Of a stretch of 64,000 nucleotides of DNA, positions 53,801-62,414 are shown in pieces. The notes under the pieces were generated by a model. The model saw only the letters and a program-made list of their open reading frames with translations, was not told where the DNA came from and ran no database searches. Source of the stretch: an uncultured Lachnospiraceae bacterium (lineage in GTDB: Bacteria > Bacillota > Clostridia > Lachnospirales > Lachnospiraceae); the NCBI GenBank assembly GCA_934401915.1, contig CAKRSV010000003.1:124001-188000 (forward strand), written 5' to 3'. The position numbers were made by a program, and so were the translations under genes. Position 1 is the stretch's first letter; each line of letters begins with the position of its first letter.

Positions 53801-56800
53801 AAAAAGAGTGATCGCCTTACTTCTTGCACTGACACTTGCGGCAGCACCTGCGGTAAACGTGCTGGCAGAGGAGAGCAGCCGCGCAGAGGACAGCGTGAGA
53901 GATAAAGAGGAAATTAAAAAGGAACAGAAAAAGGACGAGGACGAAGACGATCAGGAGGAAGAGCAGATCACCAGTCTGGAGGACGCCAACGAGACAATCG
54001 AGACGTACCGGGCGGAGGATTCCGAGACGGAATGGGAAGAGATCTATATCCGTTCGGAGGCAGACTGGGCGAGCTTCGTAAGACGGTGTCGGCTGGACAC
54101 CTGGTCGCAGAATAAAAAGGTGTACCTGACGCAGGATCTGGATCTTGCAAGGATAGATGAGCAGTGCGTGCCGACCTTCGGCGGATACTTTGACGGACAG
54201 GGGAACACGATACGCGGACTCTCGATCCAGGATCCGGTTTCCTATGCCGGACTGTTCTGCTATACCCAGCGGTCGGCTGTGATCGTGAATCTGAACGTAA
54301 ACGGAAATATCGTGCCGGATGGCAAGCGGATGGCGGTCGGCGGCATCGTGGGAGACAACAGCGGAATCCTGATGAACTGTACCTTCGATGGAAAGGTGAC
54401 GGCAAACGATTATGTGGGAGGACTGGCAGGCTTCAACGAGGCTTCCGGTATTCTGATCGAATGTACGAACAAGGGCAGCATCACCGGGGTGCACTATACC
54501 GGAGGCATGGTCGGTGAGAACGACGGCAATATCGTGAGCTGTACCAATGAGGCAGACGTCAACATTACGAATGAAGACAAGGGGATGTCCCTGGAGGACA
54601 TCAATCTGGCAGACTATGCAAACGGCCTGCTGGATCTGGACAACAATAACAGTAAGGCAGACAATTCTTCTGCGCTGAACAATACGGTAGATACCGGAGG
54701 GATCGCAGGACTTTCCAGCGGGATCATCCAGTACAGCACCAACAGCGGGACGGTCGGCTATGAGCATGTAGGCTACAACGTCGGCGGAATCGTCGGCAGG
54801 CAGTCCGGCTATGTTCTTTCCTGCGAAAATACCGGAAAAGTATACGGACGTAAGGACGTCGGCGGAATCGCAGGACAGGCAGAGCCCTATGTGGCGGTGG
54901 ATCTTTCGGAGGACATTGCCTACCAGCTCACGGACAATATCAATGAGCTGCATGACCTGATCGATACGATGCTGGACGATGCCGGATCAGAGTCCGACAC
55001 GATTTCCAACCGGCTTTCTATCATACAGGGCTTTGCGGACAAGGCGCTGGACAATACCTCCTATCTTGCCGACCGCACCGTAGAGTGGGCAGACGGCATG
55101 GTAGGCGCTGCCAATGAGACGATGAGCCGGATTGATTATGTGATGGACGAGGCCGGAAAGGACGGAGGTGTGGTCGATCAGACCAACCAGGCGGTTGGTA
55201 ACGGCCATAAAGCGGTGGAGGATCTGGGGAACGCGCTGGATGCGCTGGATGTATACCAGTATCTTTCAGCGGATGAGAAGAAACGCTATGACGATGCCAA
55301 AGAGCAGATGCAGAAGGCGGCAGAAGAATATAATGATAATTATACCAGGTATGTGAAGGCATACGATCAGTACTATATCGCGGAGCGGGCGGCAAACGCT
55401 ACGGTAGAGGTGACTGATGCAGACGGAAATACGACAACCGTACCCAAATATCAGGGCAATAACCCGGACTATGCCGGAGCGACAGAGACAGACATCAAAC
55501 CGGTGAAGGAAAGCACGATCAATGAGTCCTGGACATTTGGAACCGTCGGTTCGGCAAGCGATTATATCGGTGTAGATTATTGGGATCACTGCAAGTATGA
55601 CGGATCAGGGCTGACCTCTGCGGTCGAACTTGGCAAGACGGACGACGAAACGCAGAACAAGCTGGATAATGAGCTCAAGGCGGACGCCGCCAAGGAAGTG
55701 TCCGATCATTCGACAGAGATCGACACAAGCTCCAGAAGCTATGCGGATGCAGAATATGCGAAGGCTCATCCGGGGCATACCTATACGAAGGATGTGACAG
55801 ACTGGACACAGACGATCTACGACATTGTGATGGCACATACGGATGAGATGTCGGAGGCTGCGCGCAAGGATGCGGAGAAGGCAGTGGACAATCTGCAGGC
55901 TGCCACGGGCAATCTGAAGACTGCGGGGAGCGAGACGAAGCGGATCTGGGACACAGTCAACGGAATGTATGACATCGTACTGCCCCAGCTGGGAAGCGAG
56001 TACCGCTCGACGACAAGCAGCCTGGCAACGAATCTCAAGGGCATTTCAGAGAATATGGGGTACCTCAACGGAGAGATGAACGGCTCAAGCGATGTGCTCC
56101 TGGACGATATGAAGGCGATCACGGATAAGTTCAGCTCCATTATGCTGCTCTATACCGATGCAATCGACGGCGTGCTGGATATGGACTATTCGACGGCTTT
56201 TGAGGACGTATCTGTGGAGGATGCGGACACCAGCACGGATGCGACGATCGCGGACAGCCACAACGGCGGCGTTGTGCAGGGCGATATCAATGTGGCGGGA
56301 ATTGCCGGAACGATGGCGATCGAGTATGATTTTGACCTGGAGAGTGACGTGACAGGTATCGACGACGCCAGGGCAAATTCCACCTTCCTGACGAAGTGCG
56401 TGATGCGGCAGAATAAAAACACCGGAAAGATCACGGCGCAGAAGAGTTATGCAGGCGGTATTTCAGGACGCCAGGAGATGGGAATCATCCTGCGCTGTGA
56501 AAATTATGGAACAGTCAAGAGCAACTCCGGCGACTATGTAGGAGGAATTGCCGGACAGTCATTGTCCTATATCCTCAACAGCTATGCAAAGTGTACTGTT
56601 TCCGGAGATGAATATGTGGCGGGAATCACCGGTTCCGGTTCTGACATCGAGGACTGCTATGCGATGGTGAGACTGCAGGATACAACTGCCTTTGCGGGAG
56701 CGATCGCCGGAGAAGTGGATGAGACGGGAACCGTTCTTGGCAACTATTTTGTGGCAGATGACATGGCGGGGATCGACCGCATCAGCTATTCTGGAAAGGC

Positions 56801-57539
56801 GGAGCCGATCACCTATGCGGAACTGATGAACGTTGAGGGAATCCCGAAGGAATTTGACACAATGCGGATCACCTTCTACGCGGATGACGTAGAGGTCGCC
56901 AAAGCGGAATGTGCTTACGGCGGCAGCCTGTCCGAGACACTTTACCCGGACATTCCGGTGAAAGATGGATTTTATGCCGACTGGGATGTGAAAGAGCTAA
57001 AGAATGTGACCTTTGATACCGATGTTATGGTAGAGTATGTCCGTTATCTGACGACGCTCGCCGGAGCGCAGAAGAGAGACAATAAGCAGTCGGTTCTTCT
57101 GGTAGACGGCAGCTTTAAGCAGGGAAGCGTTCTTTCCGTAGGATCTGAGACAGAGGAGAACTACGCTTCACTCAAGAACATTACAGAGTGCTGGAAAGTG
57201 AAGGTGCCGGACGATGGAAGCACCACGCACCAGTTCCGTTACCAGGCGCCGGAGGGACAGACCAAGGGCGTGACCATCTATGTCAAAACCGGGGACACCT
57301 GGCAGGAGACAGAGACAGAGCTCATGGGCGCTTACCATCTGTTTACGGTGGACGGGAACGCGGCAGAGATAGCAGTTTCTGTCAAGGAGAAGGGCATAAA
57401 GGACTATCTGCCGTACATCATCGGCGGCGTTGTGGTAGTCGGTGGAGCGCTCGTTCTCATCATCAAAAAGAAATCTGCAAAAATGAAGAAGGCTAAGACT
57501 GAGGAAAAGAATGGAACAGAAGATGTACCGGTGTCTTAA
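53793..57539 (+). CDS. Membrane-anchored GLUG-repeat and coiled-coil surface protein
   Basis: A 1248-residue protein with a signal peptide (residues 4-25), an acidic linker, and GLUG-like repeats of the form GGIVGDNSGILMNCTFDGKV (about residues 125-365). A long helical region follows, with hydrophobic heptad-like spacing (about 370-825). GLUG repeats then resume (about 830-960: AGGISGRQ, GGIAGQS, AGITGSG), and a Listeria-Bacteroides-like segment follows (RITFYADDVEV...). A C-terminal helix (YIIGGVVVVGGALVLII) and a basic tail anchor it. The helical region is inserted into the beta-helix. It starts inside the end of the MMPL gene and ends inside the next. A transporter partner or extracellular scaffold is inferred. 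Confidence 0.8.
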   Translation: MNRKRVIALLLALTLAAAPAVNVLAEESSRAEDSVRDKEEIKKEQKKDEDEDDQEEEQITSLEDANETIETYRAEDSETEWEEIYIRSEADWASFVRRCRLDTWSQNKKVYLTQDLDLARIDEQCVPTFGGYFDGQGNTIRGLSIQDPVSYAGLFCYTQRSAVIVNLNVNGNIVPDGKRMAVGGIVGDNSGILMNCTFDGKVTANDYVGGLAGFNEASGILIECTNKGSITGVHYTGGMVGENDGNIVSCTNEADVNITNEDKGMSLEDINLADYANGLLDLDNNNSKADNSSALNNTVDTGGIAGLSSGIIQYSTNSGTVGYEHVGYNVGGIVGRQSGYVLSCENTGKVYGRKDVGGIAGQAEPYVAVDLSEDIAYQLTDNINELHDLIDTMLDDAGSESDTISNRLSIIQGFADKALDNTSYLADRTVEWADGMVGAANETMSRIDYVMDEAGKDGGVVDQTNQAVGNGHKAVEDLGNALDALDVYQYLSADEKKRYDDAKEQMQKAAEEYNDNYTRYVKAYDQYYIAERAANATVEVTDADGNTTTVPKYQGNNPDYAGATETDIKPVKESTINESWTFGTVGSASDYIGVDYWDHCKYDGSGLTSAVELGKTDDETQNKLDNELKADAAKEVSDHSTEIDTSSRSYADAEYAKAHPGHTYTKDVTDWTQTIYDIVMAHTDEMSEAARKDAEKAVDNLQAATGNLKTAGSETKRIWDTVNGMYDIVLPQLGSEYRSTTSSLATNLKGISENMGYLNGEMNGSSDVLLDDMKAITDKFSSIMLLYTDAIDGVLDMDYSTAFEDVSVEDADTSTDATIADSHNGGVVQGDINVAGIAGTMAIEYDFDLESDVTGIDDARANSTFLTKCVMRQNKNTGKITAQKSYAGGISGRQEMGIILRCENYGTVKSNSGDYVGGIAGQSLSYILNSYAKCTVSGDEYVAGITGSGSDIEDCYAMVRLQDTTAFAGAIAGEVDETGTVLGNYFVADDMAGIDRISYSGKAEPITYAELMNVEGIPKEFDTMRITFYADDVEVAKAECAYGGSLSETLYPDIPVKDGFYADWDVKELKNVTFDTDVMVEYVRYLTTLAGAQKRDNKQSVLLVDGSFKQGSVLSVGSETEENYASLKNITECWKVKVPDDGSTTHQFRYQAPEGQTKGVTIYVKTGDTWQETETELMGAYHLFTVDGNAAEIAVSVKEKGIKDYLPYIIGGVVVVGGALVLIIKKKSAKMKKAKTEEKNGTEDVPVS

Positions 57540-58275
57540 CTGCGGGGCAGAGTACGATCCGGGCTTGTCCAGATGTCCGTACTGCGGACAGGAGAATGCC
57601 GAGAAAGCGCAGGAACATTATCAGAAGAAGATAACCAGACTTAGTGCGGAGAGAAGAAATCTGAAAAACCTTCCGGGGATCATTTCCCGGAAGGTTGGAA
57701 GTAAACTTCTTGCCTGCATCTTAGGTCTGGTTTTGCTCGCTATTGTGGGCGGAGCGATAGCTGGCGTCGCGACCAGCGTACATAGAAAACTGGAGAAGGC
57801 GAGACAGCAGCGGGTCCTGGCGCAGATGGAAGAGCTGCTGCGCGCGGAGGATTATCCGGGATTGAAGGAATTGTGTGACGCGCAGGAGCACGCGTACCTG
57901 GTCTATGACAAATACGATGAGGTGACGCTGGTCTACACGAGAAGCCTCTGGCTGCTCGACGCGCTGAAGACGTGTGAGGAAGATCAGCAGAGGGAGGAGG
58001 ACGAAACCTTCCGGATGTGGAATCTGGCGTATGCTTTTGAACGCTGGAATTCTCTGTACGAGATAAGCCAGGAGTACCTGAACGACGAGTCGAGAAGAGG
58101 GAATGAGACATATGTGCAGGCAATCCTGGATCAGAGCCGGAAAACGATGAAGAGTTACCTTCCGGTGGACGACACGTTTCTGGATGAGATCGCAACAATG
58201 CATGAGAGCGATTACGAGAAGCGGATGAACCGGTACGAGGAACTTGCCTTAGATATGCTGCTCGGCATGCGCTAA
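57511..58275 (+). CDS. Zinc-ribbon single-pass membrane protein, copy 1
   Basis: A 254-residue protein. CLNCGAEYDPGLSRCPYCG at residues 8-26 is a zinc ribbon with two C-x-x-C pairs. A basic region follows, then a helix (LLACILGLVLLAIVGGAIAGV, about 70-90) and an outer domain of about 150 residues rich in acidic and aromatic helices. No enzyme motif is recognised. TcaA-type proteins share this order. It starts 29 bases inside the preceding gene and shares spacing and order with the CDS at 58302, so both probably assist the MMPL/GLUG pair. Confidence 0.75.
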   Translation: MEQKMYRCLNCGAEYDPGLSRCPYCGQENAEKAQEHYQKKITRLSAERRNLKNLPGIISRKVGSKLLACILGLVLLAIVGGAIAGVATSVHRKLEKARQQRVLAQMEELLRAEDYPGLKELCDAQEHAYLVYDKYDEVTLVYTRSLWLLDALKTCEEDQQREEDETFRMWNLAYAFERWNSLYEISQEYLNDESRRGNETYVQAILDQSRKTMKSYLPVDDTFLDEIATMHESDYEKRMNRYEELALDMLLGMR

Positions 58276-58301
58276 GAGCGTGCGAAGAAATGAGGATGAA
58301 T

Positions 58302-59042
58302 ATGAAATGTGTTGGATGTGGCGCGCAGATTGACATGGATCAGCAGGTCTGTCCATACTGCGGCAGGGTCAATGATCTTGCATTGCAGCGCAGTATGCAT
58401 CTTGAGAATCTGGAAGAGAGAAACAGGCGGGAAGGAAAAGAGATCGTCGAGAAGAGCAGAATGGAGATCTTCTGCAGGGTCCACCGGTGGGTCAACGTAG
58501 GGCTGGCGGTAGCCGTGGTGATCGCGGCGGTGGCTTCCTTTGGCTTCTTTTATTATTATGAGTATGGATTTTCATTTGATAAGGCAAAGCCGGGGGAGAT
58601 CAGAGAGCTGTACGAAGCGAAGGATTTTGGCGAACTTTATTATGCGATGTCGAAAGGTGATTATTTCGGGGAGCAGGACTTTGTGGACTGTGCGCAGGCG
58701 GCGCTCTACTGGCATACCTATATCAGCTGCCAGGATCACTTTGCACGGGCATATCAGCAGTATGTGAAAGAGGGAACTTATGACAGCTATGATCTGAAGC
58801 AGTGCGTGCGCGAAGGGCTTACCTGCTATGCTTATTTCAACCCGGATTCTTCTTATGCAGCGGAGGATGTCTGCCGGAAAAATGCGGAGATGACGAAAGA
58901 CTATCAGGAGAAGGTAACGATCCTGCTGACCGGAATTTTGCAGATCCCGGAGGAGATGCTGCAGGACATCCGGAAAGATGACGATCAGAGGCGGCAGGAG
59001 ATCGTTGATCATGTACTGGAGGTGCTCCCGAATGAAGAGTAG
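58302..59042 (+). CDS. Zinc-ribbon single-pass membrane protein, copy 2
   Basis: A 246-residue protein from ATG 58302, five bases after GAAATGAGGA; two earlier in-frame ATGs lie inside or before that site. CVGCGAQIDMDQQVCPYCG at residues 3-21 is a zinc ribbon with two C-x-x-C pairs. A helix at about 70-95 (VGLAVAVVIAAVASFGFFYYY) is followed by a soluble outer domain. The outer domain has little likeness to that of copy 1 but the same size and helix-rich look. It overlaps the next gene by 11 bases. Confidence 0.75.
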   Translation: MKCVGCGAQIDMDQQVCPYCGRVNDLALQRSMHLENLEERNRREGKEIVEKSRMEIFCRVHRWVNVGLAVAVVIAAVASFGFFYYYEYGFSFDKAKPGEIRELYEAKDFGELYYAMSKGDYFGEQDFVDCAQAALYWHTYISCQDHFARAYQQYVKEGTYDSYDLKQCVREGLTCYAYFNPDSSYAAEDVCRKNAEMTKDYQEKVTILLTGILQIPEEMLQDIRKDDDQRRQEIVDHVLEVLPNEE

Positions 59043-59433
59043 AAGAATCATTTTGCGATGCGTGATAACCGTGATCCTTGCCTTTATGCTTTTTGGCTTT
59101 CTGAGTCTGATCTACGAGTATACGACGGATGACTATGTGCCGGAGACCTCGCTGAGATCGGCGCTTGACCGGGGCGATTACAGCGGGATGGTAGATTATT
59201 ACGATATTGTGAAGTATTTATATGATTTTGACAAGGATGAGGAGTATGGACGGTACACAGAATTTGTGGAGTTCTATCGCGCCTACATTCTGTATGTGGA
59301 GAGCGGCGACCTTTCATACCAGCGGCAGATGAAGGAGATCATGGACCAGACGGTGTATGAGGACAACCAGCCGCATTATCAATACCTGTATGAGCTGCCG
59401 CCGGGCTATAATTTCGAGAAAAAGGATACATAA
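59032..59433 (+). CDS. Small membrane protein without zinc ribbon, last gene of the MMPL operon
   Basis: A 133-residue protein from ATG 59032, with GGAGGTG seven bases before it. It begins with a membrane helix (IILRCVITVILAFMLFGFLSLIY) and continues with an outer part of about 95 residues (RSALDRGDYSGMVDYYDIVKYLYDFDKDEEYG). ALDRGDYSGMVDYY resembles EAKDFGELYYAMSKGDY in the preceding protein, so it may be a truncated relative that has lost the zinc ribbon. Function unknown; it overlaps the previous gene by 11 bases. Confidence 0.65.
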   Translation: MKSRRIILRCVITVILAFMLFGFLSLIYEYTTDDYVPETSLRSALDRGDYSGMVDYYDIVKYLYDFDKDEEYGRYTEFVEFYRAYILYVESGDLSYQRQMKEIMDQTVYEDNQPHYQYLYELPPGYNFEKKDT

Positions 59434-59510
59434 TAATCACATACGGCAGGAAGTTTTGACAGCCGAAAGCAGAGACAGCATACGCGGGAGTATGCGGAAA
59501 AGAGGACAGA

Positions 59511-59627
59511 ATGAAGAATTACATTAAAAATTTCCCGGTTGAAGAAGTGAAAAAGCCCCATTCCGTCTATGCGAAAGAGGCTTTTAAAATGCTTCTGATC
59601 GTTGTTTTCCCTGAGAAGACTGTCTGA
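59511..59627 (+). CDS. Possible 38-residue small protein
   Basis: ATG 59511 follows AGAGGACAG at a normal distance. The reading frame gives MKNYIKNFPVEEVKKPHSVY, then a short hydrophobic stretch (MLLIVVF), and stops at 59627, one base before the stop codon of the convergent carboxypeptidase gene. It could be a stand-alone small protein or a remnant. A GCATAC/GTATGC stem lies before it at about 59479. Nothing is recognised in the product. Confidence 0.4.
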   Translation: MKNYIKNFPVEEVKKPHSVYAKEAFKMLLIVVFPEKTV

Positions 59628-60878
59628 TCAGGACGCGGGAAGATATTTGTCATACAGGGCTACATGATCGTAGATGCAGCGCCAGGAACTGTGCGCGTCG
59701 CCGGTTACGATGATGTAGCCTTTTCCGTTTCGGTCGGTGCCGTAGCTGGCGGCGCAGCTCCGGGACTGGACGACGTAGCCGGTCTTGGCGTACAGCACTT
59801 CCCCGTGGGTATCCTTGTCCTCGATACGCCGCAGGAACCAGTTGGAAATCTCAATCCCATCCGGGTGCTGTGGTGTGGACGAGGTCGTGTATGTGTGCGC
59901 AGAAAGAACCTCCCGGCAGATCTCATTGTTGACGGCTGCTTCCAGGATCATCGCCATATCGTACATCGTGCAGTAGTGGTTCTCGTCGTACAGTCCGATG
60001 CAGTTCGTGAAGTGGGCAGTACCGGAAAGCCCCAGATCGCTGAGCTTTTCGTTCATCAGATCGACAAAGGCTTCCTGAGAGCCGGCAACGTAGGTGGCGA
60101 GTCCGAGCGCCGCGTCTGCGCCGGAGGGCAGGATCGTTCCGTAAAACAGATCGCGCACGGTCACGGTTTCGCCGTTGTCAAAATTGACTGCGCTGCAGTC
60201 GTTGGAAAAGACGAAGTCGTTGATGTCCTGCGTGATGGTAAAGGTGTCGTCGAGATCCGTCACATGCTCGGCAGCGACCAGAACCGTAAGGATCTTGGTC
60301 ATGGAGGCGGGACTGACCCGGGTGTAGGCGTTCTGCTCCGCGAGCACCGTTCCGGTGTCGGCGTCGATGACGATGCCAAAGGTGCTCATCACGGAATCGG
60401 CTTCAAAGTAATGATCGGTGGACGCCGTTTCTTCCGCACGGTAGACGGTGCTGTCGACAACCGGTGTGGATTCTTCCGGGGAAGGAGCCTCTCCATCGTT
60501 GTTATCCTTATCCGGGGCGTTCATGCTGCCTTCATCTATCGAGGCGGTGTCGGAAACCATGTCGCCTGTGGAAGGCTCCCCCTGCGAAAAGGAGGTCACC
60601 TCAGCAGAAGGATTGTCGCCTGTGCTGTCGGCTCCGTCCGCCGTACCTTTTTCAGAAGAGAAAAGGCGCACGGCCACAATGATCACGACAAGAACGGCGA
60701 CCGCTGCCGGACACAGACGGAGGGCAAGTTTTCGATACATTGCCTGTTTTCGCTTCTGTCTGCGCATCTCTTCGATTCGCCTTGAACGACGCAGCCGCCG
60801 CTCACGTTCATAGGGATCTTCGGCGTCGTAGGCGCTGTTTCTCCGCGCTTTGTTTTCTTCTTCATCTATCTGTCCCAT
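59628..60878 (-). CDS. D-alanyl-D-alanine carboxypeptidase (DacA/S11 family)
   Basis: A 416-residue protein. A charged cytoplasmic N-terminus (ERERRLRRSRRIEEMRRQKRKQ) leads to one helix (AVAVLVVIIVAV) and a low-complexity linker. The enzyme domain has SMTK (Ser-x-x-Lys), SGA at the place of the Ser-x-Asn motif, and KTG. The Asn-to-Ala substitution in PSGADAA is the only unusual residue, and related clostridial enzymes may share it. It trims peptidoglycan stem peptides outside the membrane. The promoter at 60936-60965 and GAGGA-type ribosome site are on the minus strand. Convergent with the small CDS at 59511. Confidence 0.9.
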   Translation of the reverse strand: MGQIDEEENKARRNSAYDAEDPYERERRLRRSRRIEEMRRQKRKQAMYRKLALRLCPAAVAVLVVIIVAVRLFSSEKGTADGADSTGDNPSAEVTSFSQGEPSTGDMVSDTASIDEGSMNAPDKDNNDGEAPSPEESTPVVDSTVYRAEETASTDHYFEADSVMSTFGIVIDADTGTVLAEQNAYTRVSPASMTKILTVLVAAEHVTDLDDTFTITQDINDFVFSNDCSAVNFDNGETVTVRDLFYGTILPSGADAALGLATYVAGSQEAFVDLMNEKLSDLGLSGTAHFTNCIGLYDENHYCTMYDMAMILEAAVNNEICREVLSAHTYTTSSTPQHPDGIEISNWFLRRIEDKDTHGEVLYAKTGYVVQSRSCAASYGTDRNGKGYIIVTGDAHSSWRCIYDHVALYDKYLPAS

Positions 60879-60935
60879 AGTTATCCTCTTTTTTAATCTG
60901 AATCATTTTGTTAGCACAAAAGCGCTATCTTTTCT

Positions 60936-60965
60936 ATTATGTACCAGGGGTCTTTGGGGTGTCAA
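60936..60965 (-). promoter_or_regulatory. Promoter of the carboxypeptidase gene
   Basis: On the minus strand TTGACA (60960-60965), an 18-base spacer and CATAAT (60936-60941), five of six consensus bases. Confidence 0.65.
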
Positions 60966-61126
60966 GACAGGAAGGATCGCACTTTTCGCACCGGGGCAGG
61001 AGCCCTTTTCCGTGTTGGCTATCGACGGCGGCTTGACAGACGGCGCATTTTCATGGAAGATGGAGTGGAGATCAAAAAGACGACAGAGAGCGCAGGCTCA
61101 GAAGGATAGAAGAGGGAGAAAAAGCT

Positions 61127-61333
61127 ATGGAAAAGAAATTTAAAGAAAAATACCTGGCTGGCGAGGTGGAATTTGAGGAGATCGACGATTACAGCCAGGA
61201 ATGGGGATTCAGCGACGTACCGGTAACCCTGCGGGAATACCTGGGACTGAACGCGGAGGAAGAGGACGCCTGGGTGAGCGTTGGCGACGACGCGCTGAAG
61301 GAACTGCTGGATCAGCAGAGAGCTGCACAGTGA
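61127..61333 (+). CDS. Small acidic protein of unknown function
   Basis: A 68-residue acidic protein (EEIDDYSQEWGFSDVPVTLREYLGLNAEEEDAWVSVGDDALKELLDQQ). A GGGAG site lies before the ATG, and TTGACA occurs at 61033 with a poor -10. It looks like an all-helical cytoplasmic protein with a conserved central segment (REYLGL) and no known domain. Its end overlaps the convergent AraC gene by 22 bases. Confidence 0.6.
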   Translation: MEKKFKEKYLAGEVEFEEIDDYSQEWGFSDVPVTLREYLGLNAEEEDAWVSVGDDALKELLDQQRAAQ

Positions 61334-62157
61334 CAGCCTGAACGGTCCTGACGGCGGAACTGGTTGGGCGTGCAGCCGTAGATCTGCTTGAAGCTGCGAA
61401 GGAACAGCTTATAGTTCGTGACACCGTGCTTTTCCAGGATCGTGCCGACATTCAAATCGGTTTCCTGGAGATCCTTGCAGACATGCGTCAGGCGCACGCT
61501 GTTGACATAGGCGGTAAAAGGGATGCCCATATTCCGCCGGAAAAAGCGGCAGAAGTATTCCGGATTTAAGGCGGCGAGCGCAGCGGCTTCCTCCAGGGAG
61601 ATCCGCTGGGTATAGTTCTCCTGCACGTAGCGGATTACGGGAGTGAGGCGGTCCAGGTTTTTCTGGCTCTGAATCTTGGCAGCGCTGTTGATGGTCACCT
61701 GAAAGTGAGACACCAGAAGGTAGAGAAATTCATACAGTAAACTGGAAAACCGCAGGGTATAGCCCTGTGGTTTTTCGCTGTAAAGCGTTCCCATGGAAAC
61801 GAGGGTGTCCCGGACCTGCCCGGAAAACGGATCGTCGGGAATGACAAACTGGATATCGTCAAAATTGGGAATCGCCTGTACCAGAAACGCATAGGGGATC
61901 TGCAAAAGCATCACGCGGGACGCCTCGTAGGTTCTGGTCGCGTGGACGACGGCAGAGTTGATTACCAGAAAATCGTCCGCAAACAGACGGTGTGAGCGCT
62001 GGCCGATCAGCACCTCCATCATCCCTTCGTAGATATAGAGGACCTCCAGACTGCGGTGCCAGTGCTCCGGGACGTAGCTGTCGGAACTGTTGTAGATTTC
62101 AAAACGGGCGTTGACGTCGCCGCTTAGGTGGATTTCTTCGTGAGGAAAGTGAGGCAT
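61312..62157 (-). CDS. AraC-family transcriptional regulator
   Basis: A 281-residue protein from ATG 62157 on the minus strand, with AAGGAG just upstream; the longer frame through 62262 enters the palindromic element and is rejected. The N-terminal cupin sensing domain holds VPEHWHRSLEVLYIYEGMMEVLIGQRSHRL. The C-terminal double HTH runs from about residue 180 (ISLEEAAALAALNPEYFCRFFRRNMGIPFTAYVNSVRLTHV, then ILEKHGVTNYKLFLRSFKQIYGCTPNQFR). It probably controls the divergent GH3 gene in response to a sugar. Two AraC arms usually bind direct repeats; the sites between the genes are mostly palindromic, so this link is uncertain. Confidence 0.88.
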   Translation of the reverse strand: MPHFPHEEIHLSGDVNARFEIYNSSDSYVPEHWHRSLEVLYIYEGMMEVLIGQRSHRLFADDFLVINSAVVHATRTYEASRVMLLQIPYAFLVQAIPNFDDIQFVIPDDPFSGQVRDTLVSMGTLYSEKPQGYTLRFSSLLYEFLYLLVSHFQVTINSAAKIQSQKNLDRLTPVIRYVQENYTQRISLEEAAALAALNPEYFCRFFRRNMGIPFTAYVNSVRLTHVCKDLQETDLNVGTILEKHGVTNYKLFLRSFKQIYGCTPNQFRRQDRSGCHCAALC

Positions 62158-62207
62158 GGGAGCTCCTTTTAATAAGATTTTTATTATAAAATATAGATAT
62201 ATGGTCA

Positions 62208-62369
62208 CATATTGTCCAATGAATAACCAGGCATAGAGCCCTTGCAGGACATAGGTTCGCAAAGCGGCGAACCTACGGTACTTAGTGGCTGTGTTTTAAC
62301 CACTTATGTACCACTGCATCCGGATTGGAGCGAAAGCGCGCCCATGCGGGTTATTCATCAAACAATATG
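62208..62369. repeat. 162-base palindromic element, MITE-like or structured RNA
   Basis: CATATTGT (62208) and ACAATATG (62362-62369) are inverted ends; ATGAATAACC (62219-62228) pairs with GGTTATTCAT (62349-62358) and GCAT with ATGC further in. Inside are a nine-base-pair perfect hairpin (TAGGTTCGC/GCGAACCTA, 62252-62275), a second stem (GGTAC..AGTGG against CCACT..GTACC, 62277-62312) and a small third one (GCGAAAGCGC). No open frame is found inside. No target duplication was recognised. Bases 62370-62414 show nothing. Confidence 0.6.
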
Positions 62370-62414
62370 AAAGGATCAGATGTTATCAATAGCTTATCCC
62401 TTACTCTTTAAAAA

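Noticed and set aside
53817..54953. A 378-codon minus-strand frame inside the GLUG protein gene
   Set aside because: Antisense to the signal peptide and repeats of a well-supported gene.
59664..60785. A 373-codon plus-strand frame opposite the carboxypeptidase gene
   Set aside because: The minus strand carries the SMTK and KTG motifs in frame; the plus-strand product is glycine/valine-rich with no motif.
60850..61143. A 97-codon plus-strand frame before the small acidic protein
   Set aside because: It runs through the promoter region of the carboxypeptidase and has a poor start; the 61127 gene has a proper ribosome site.
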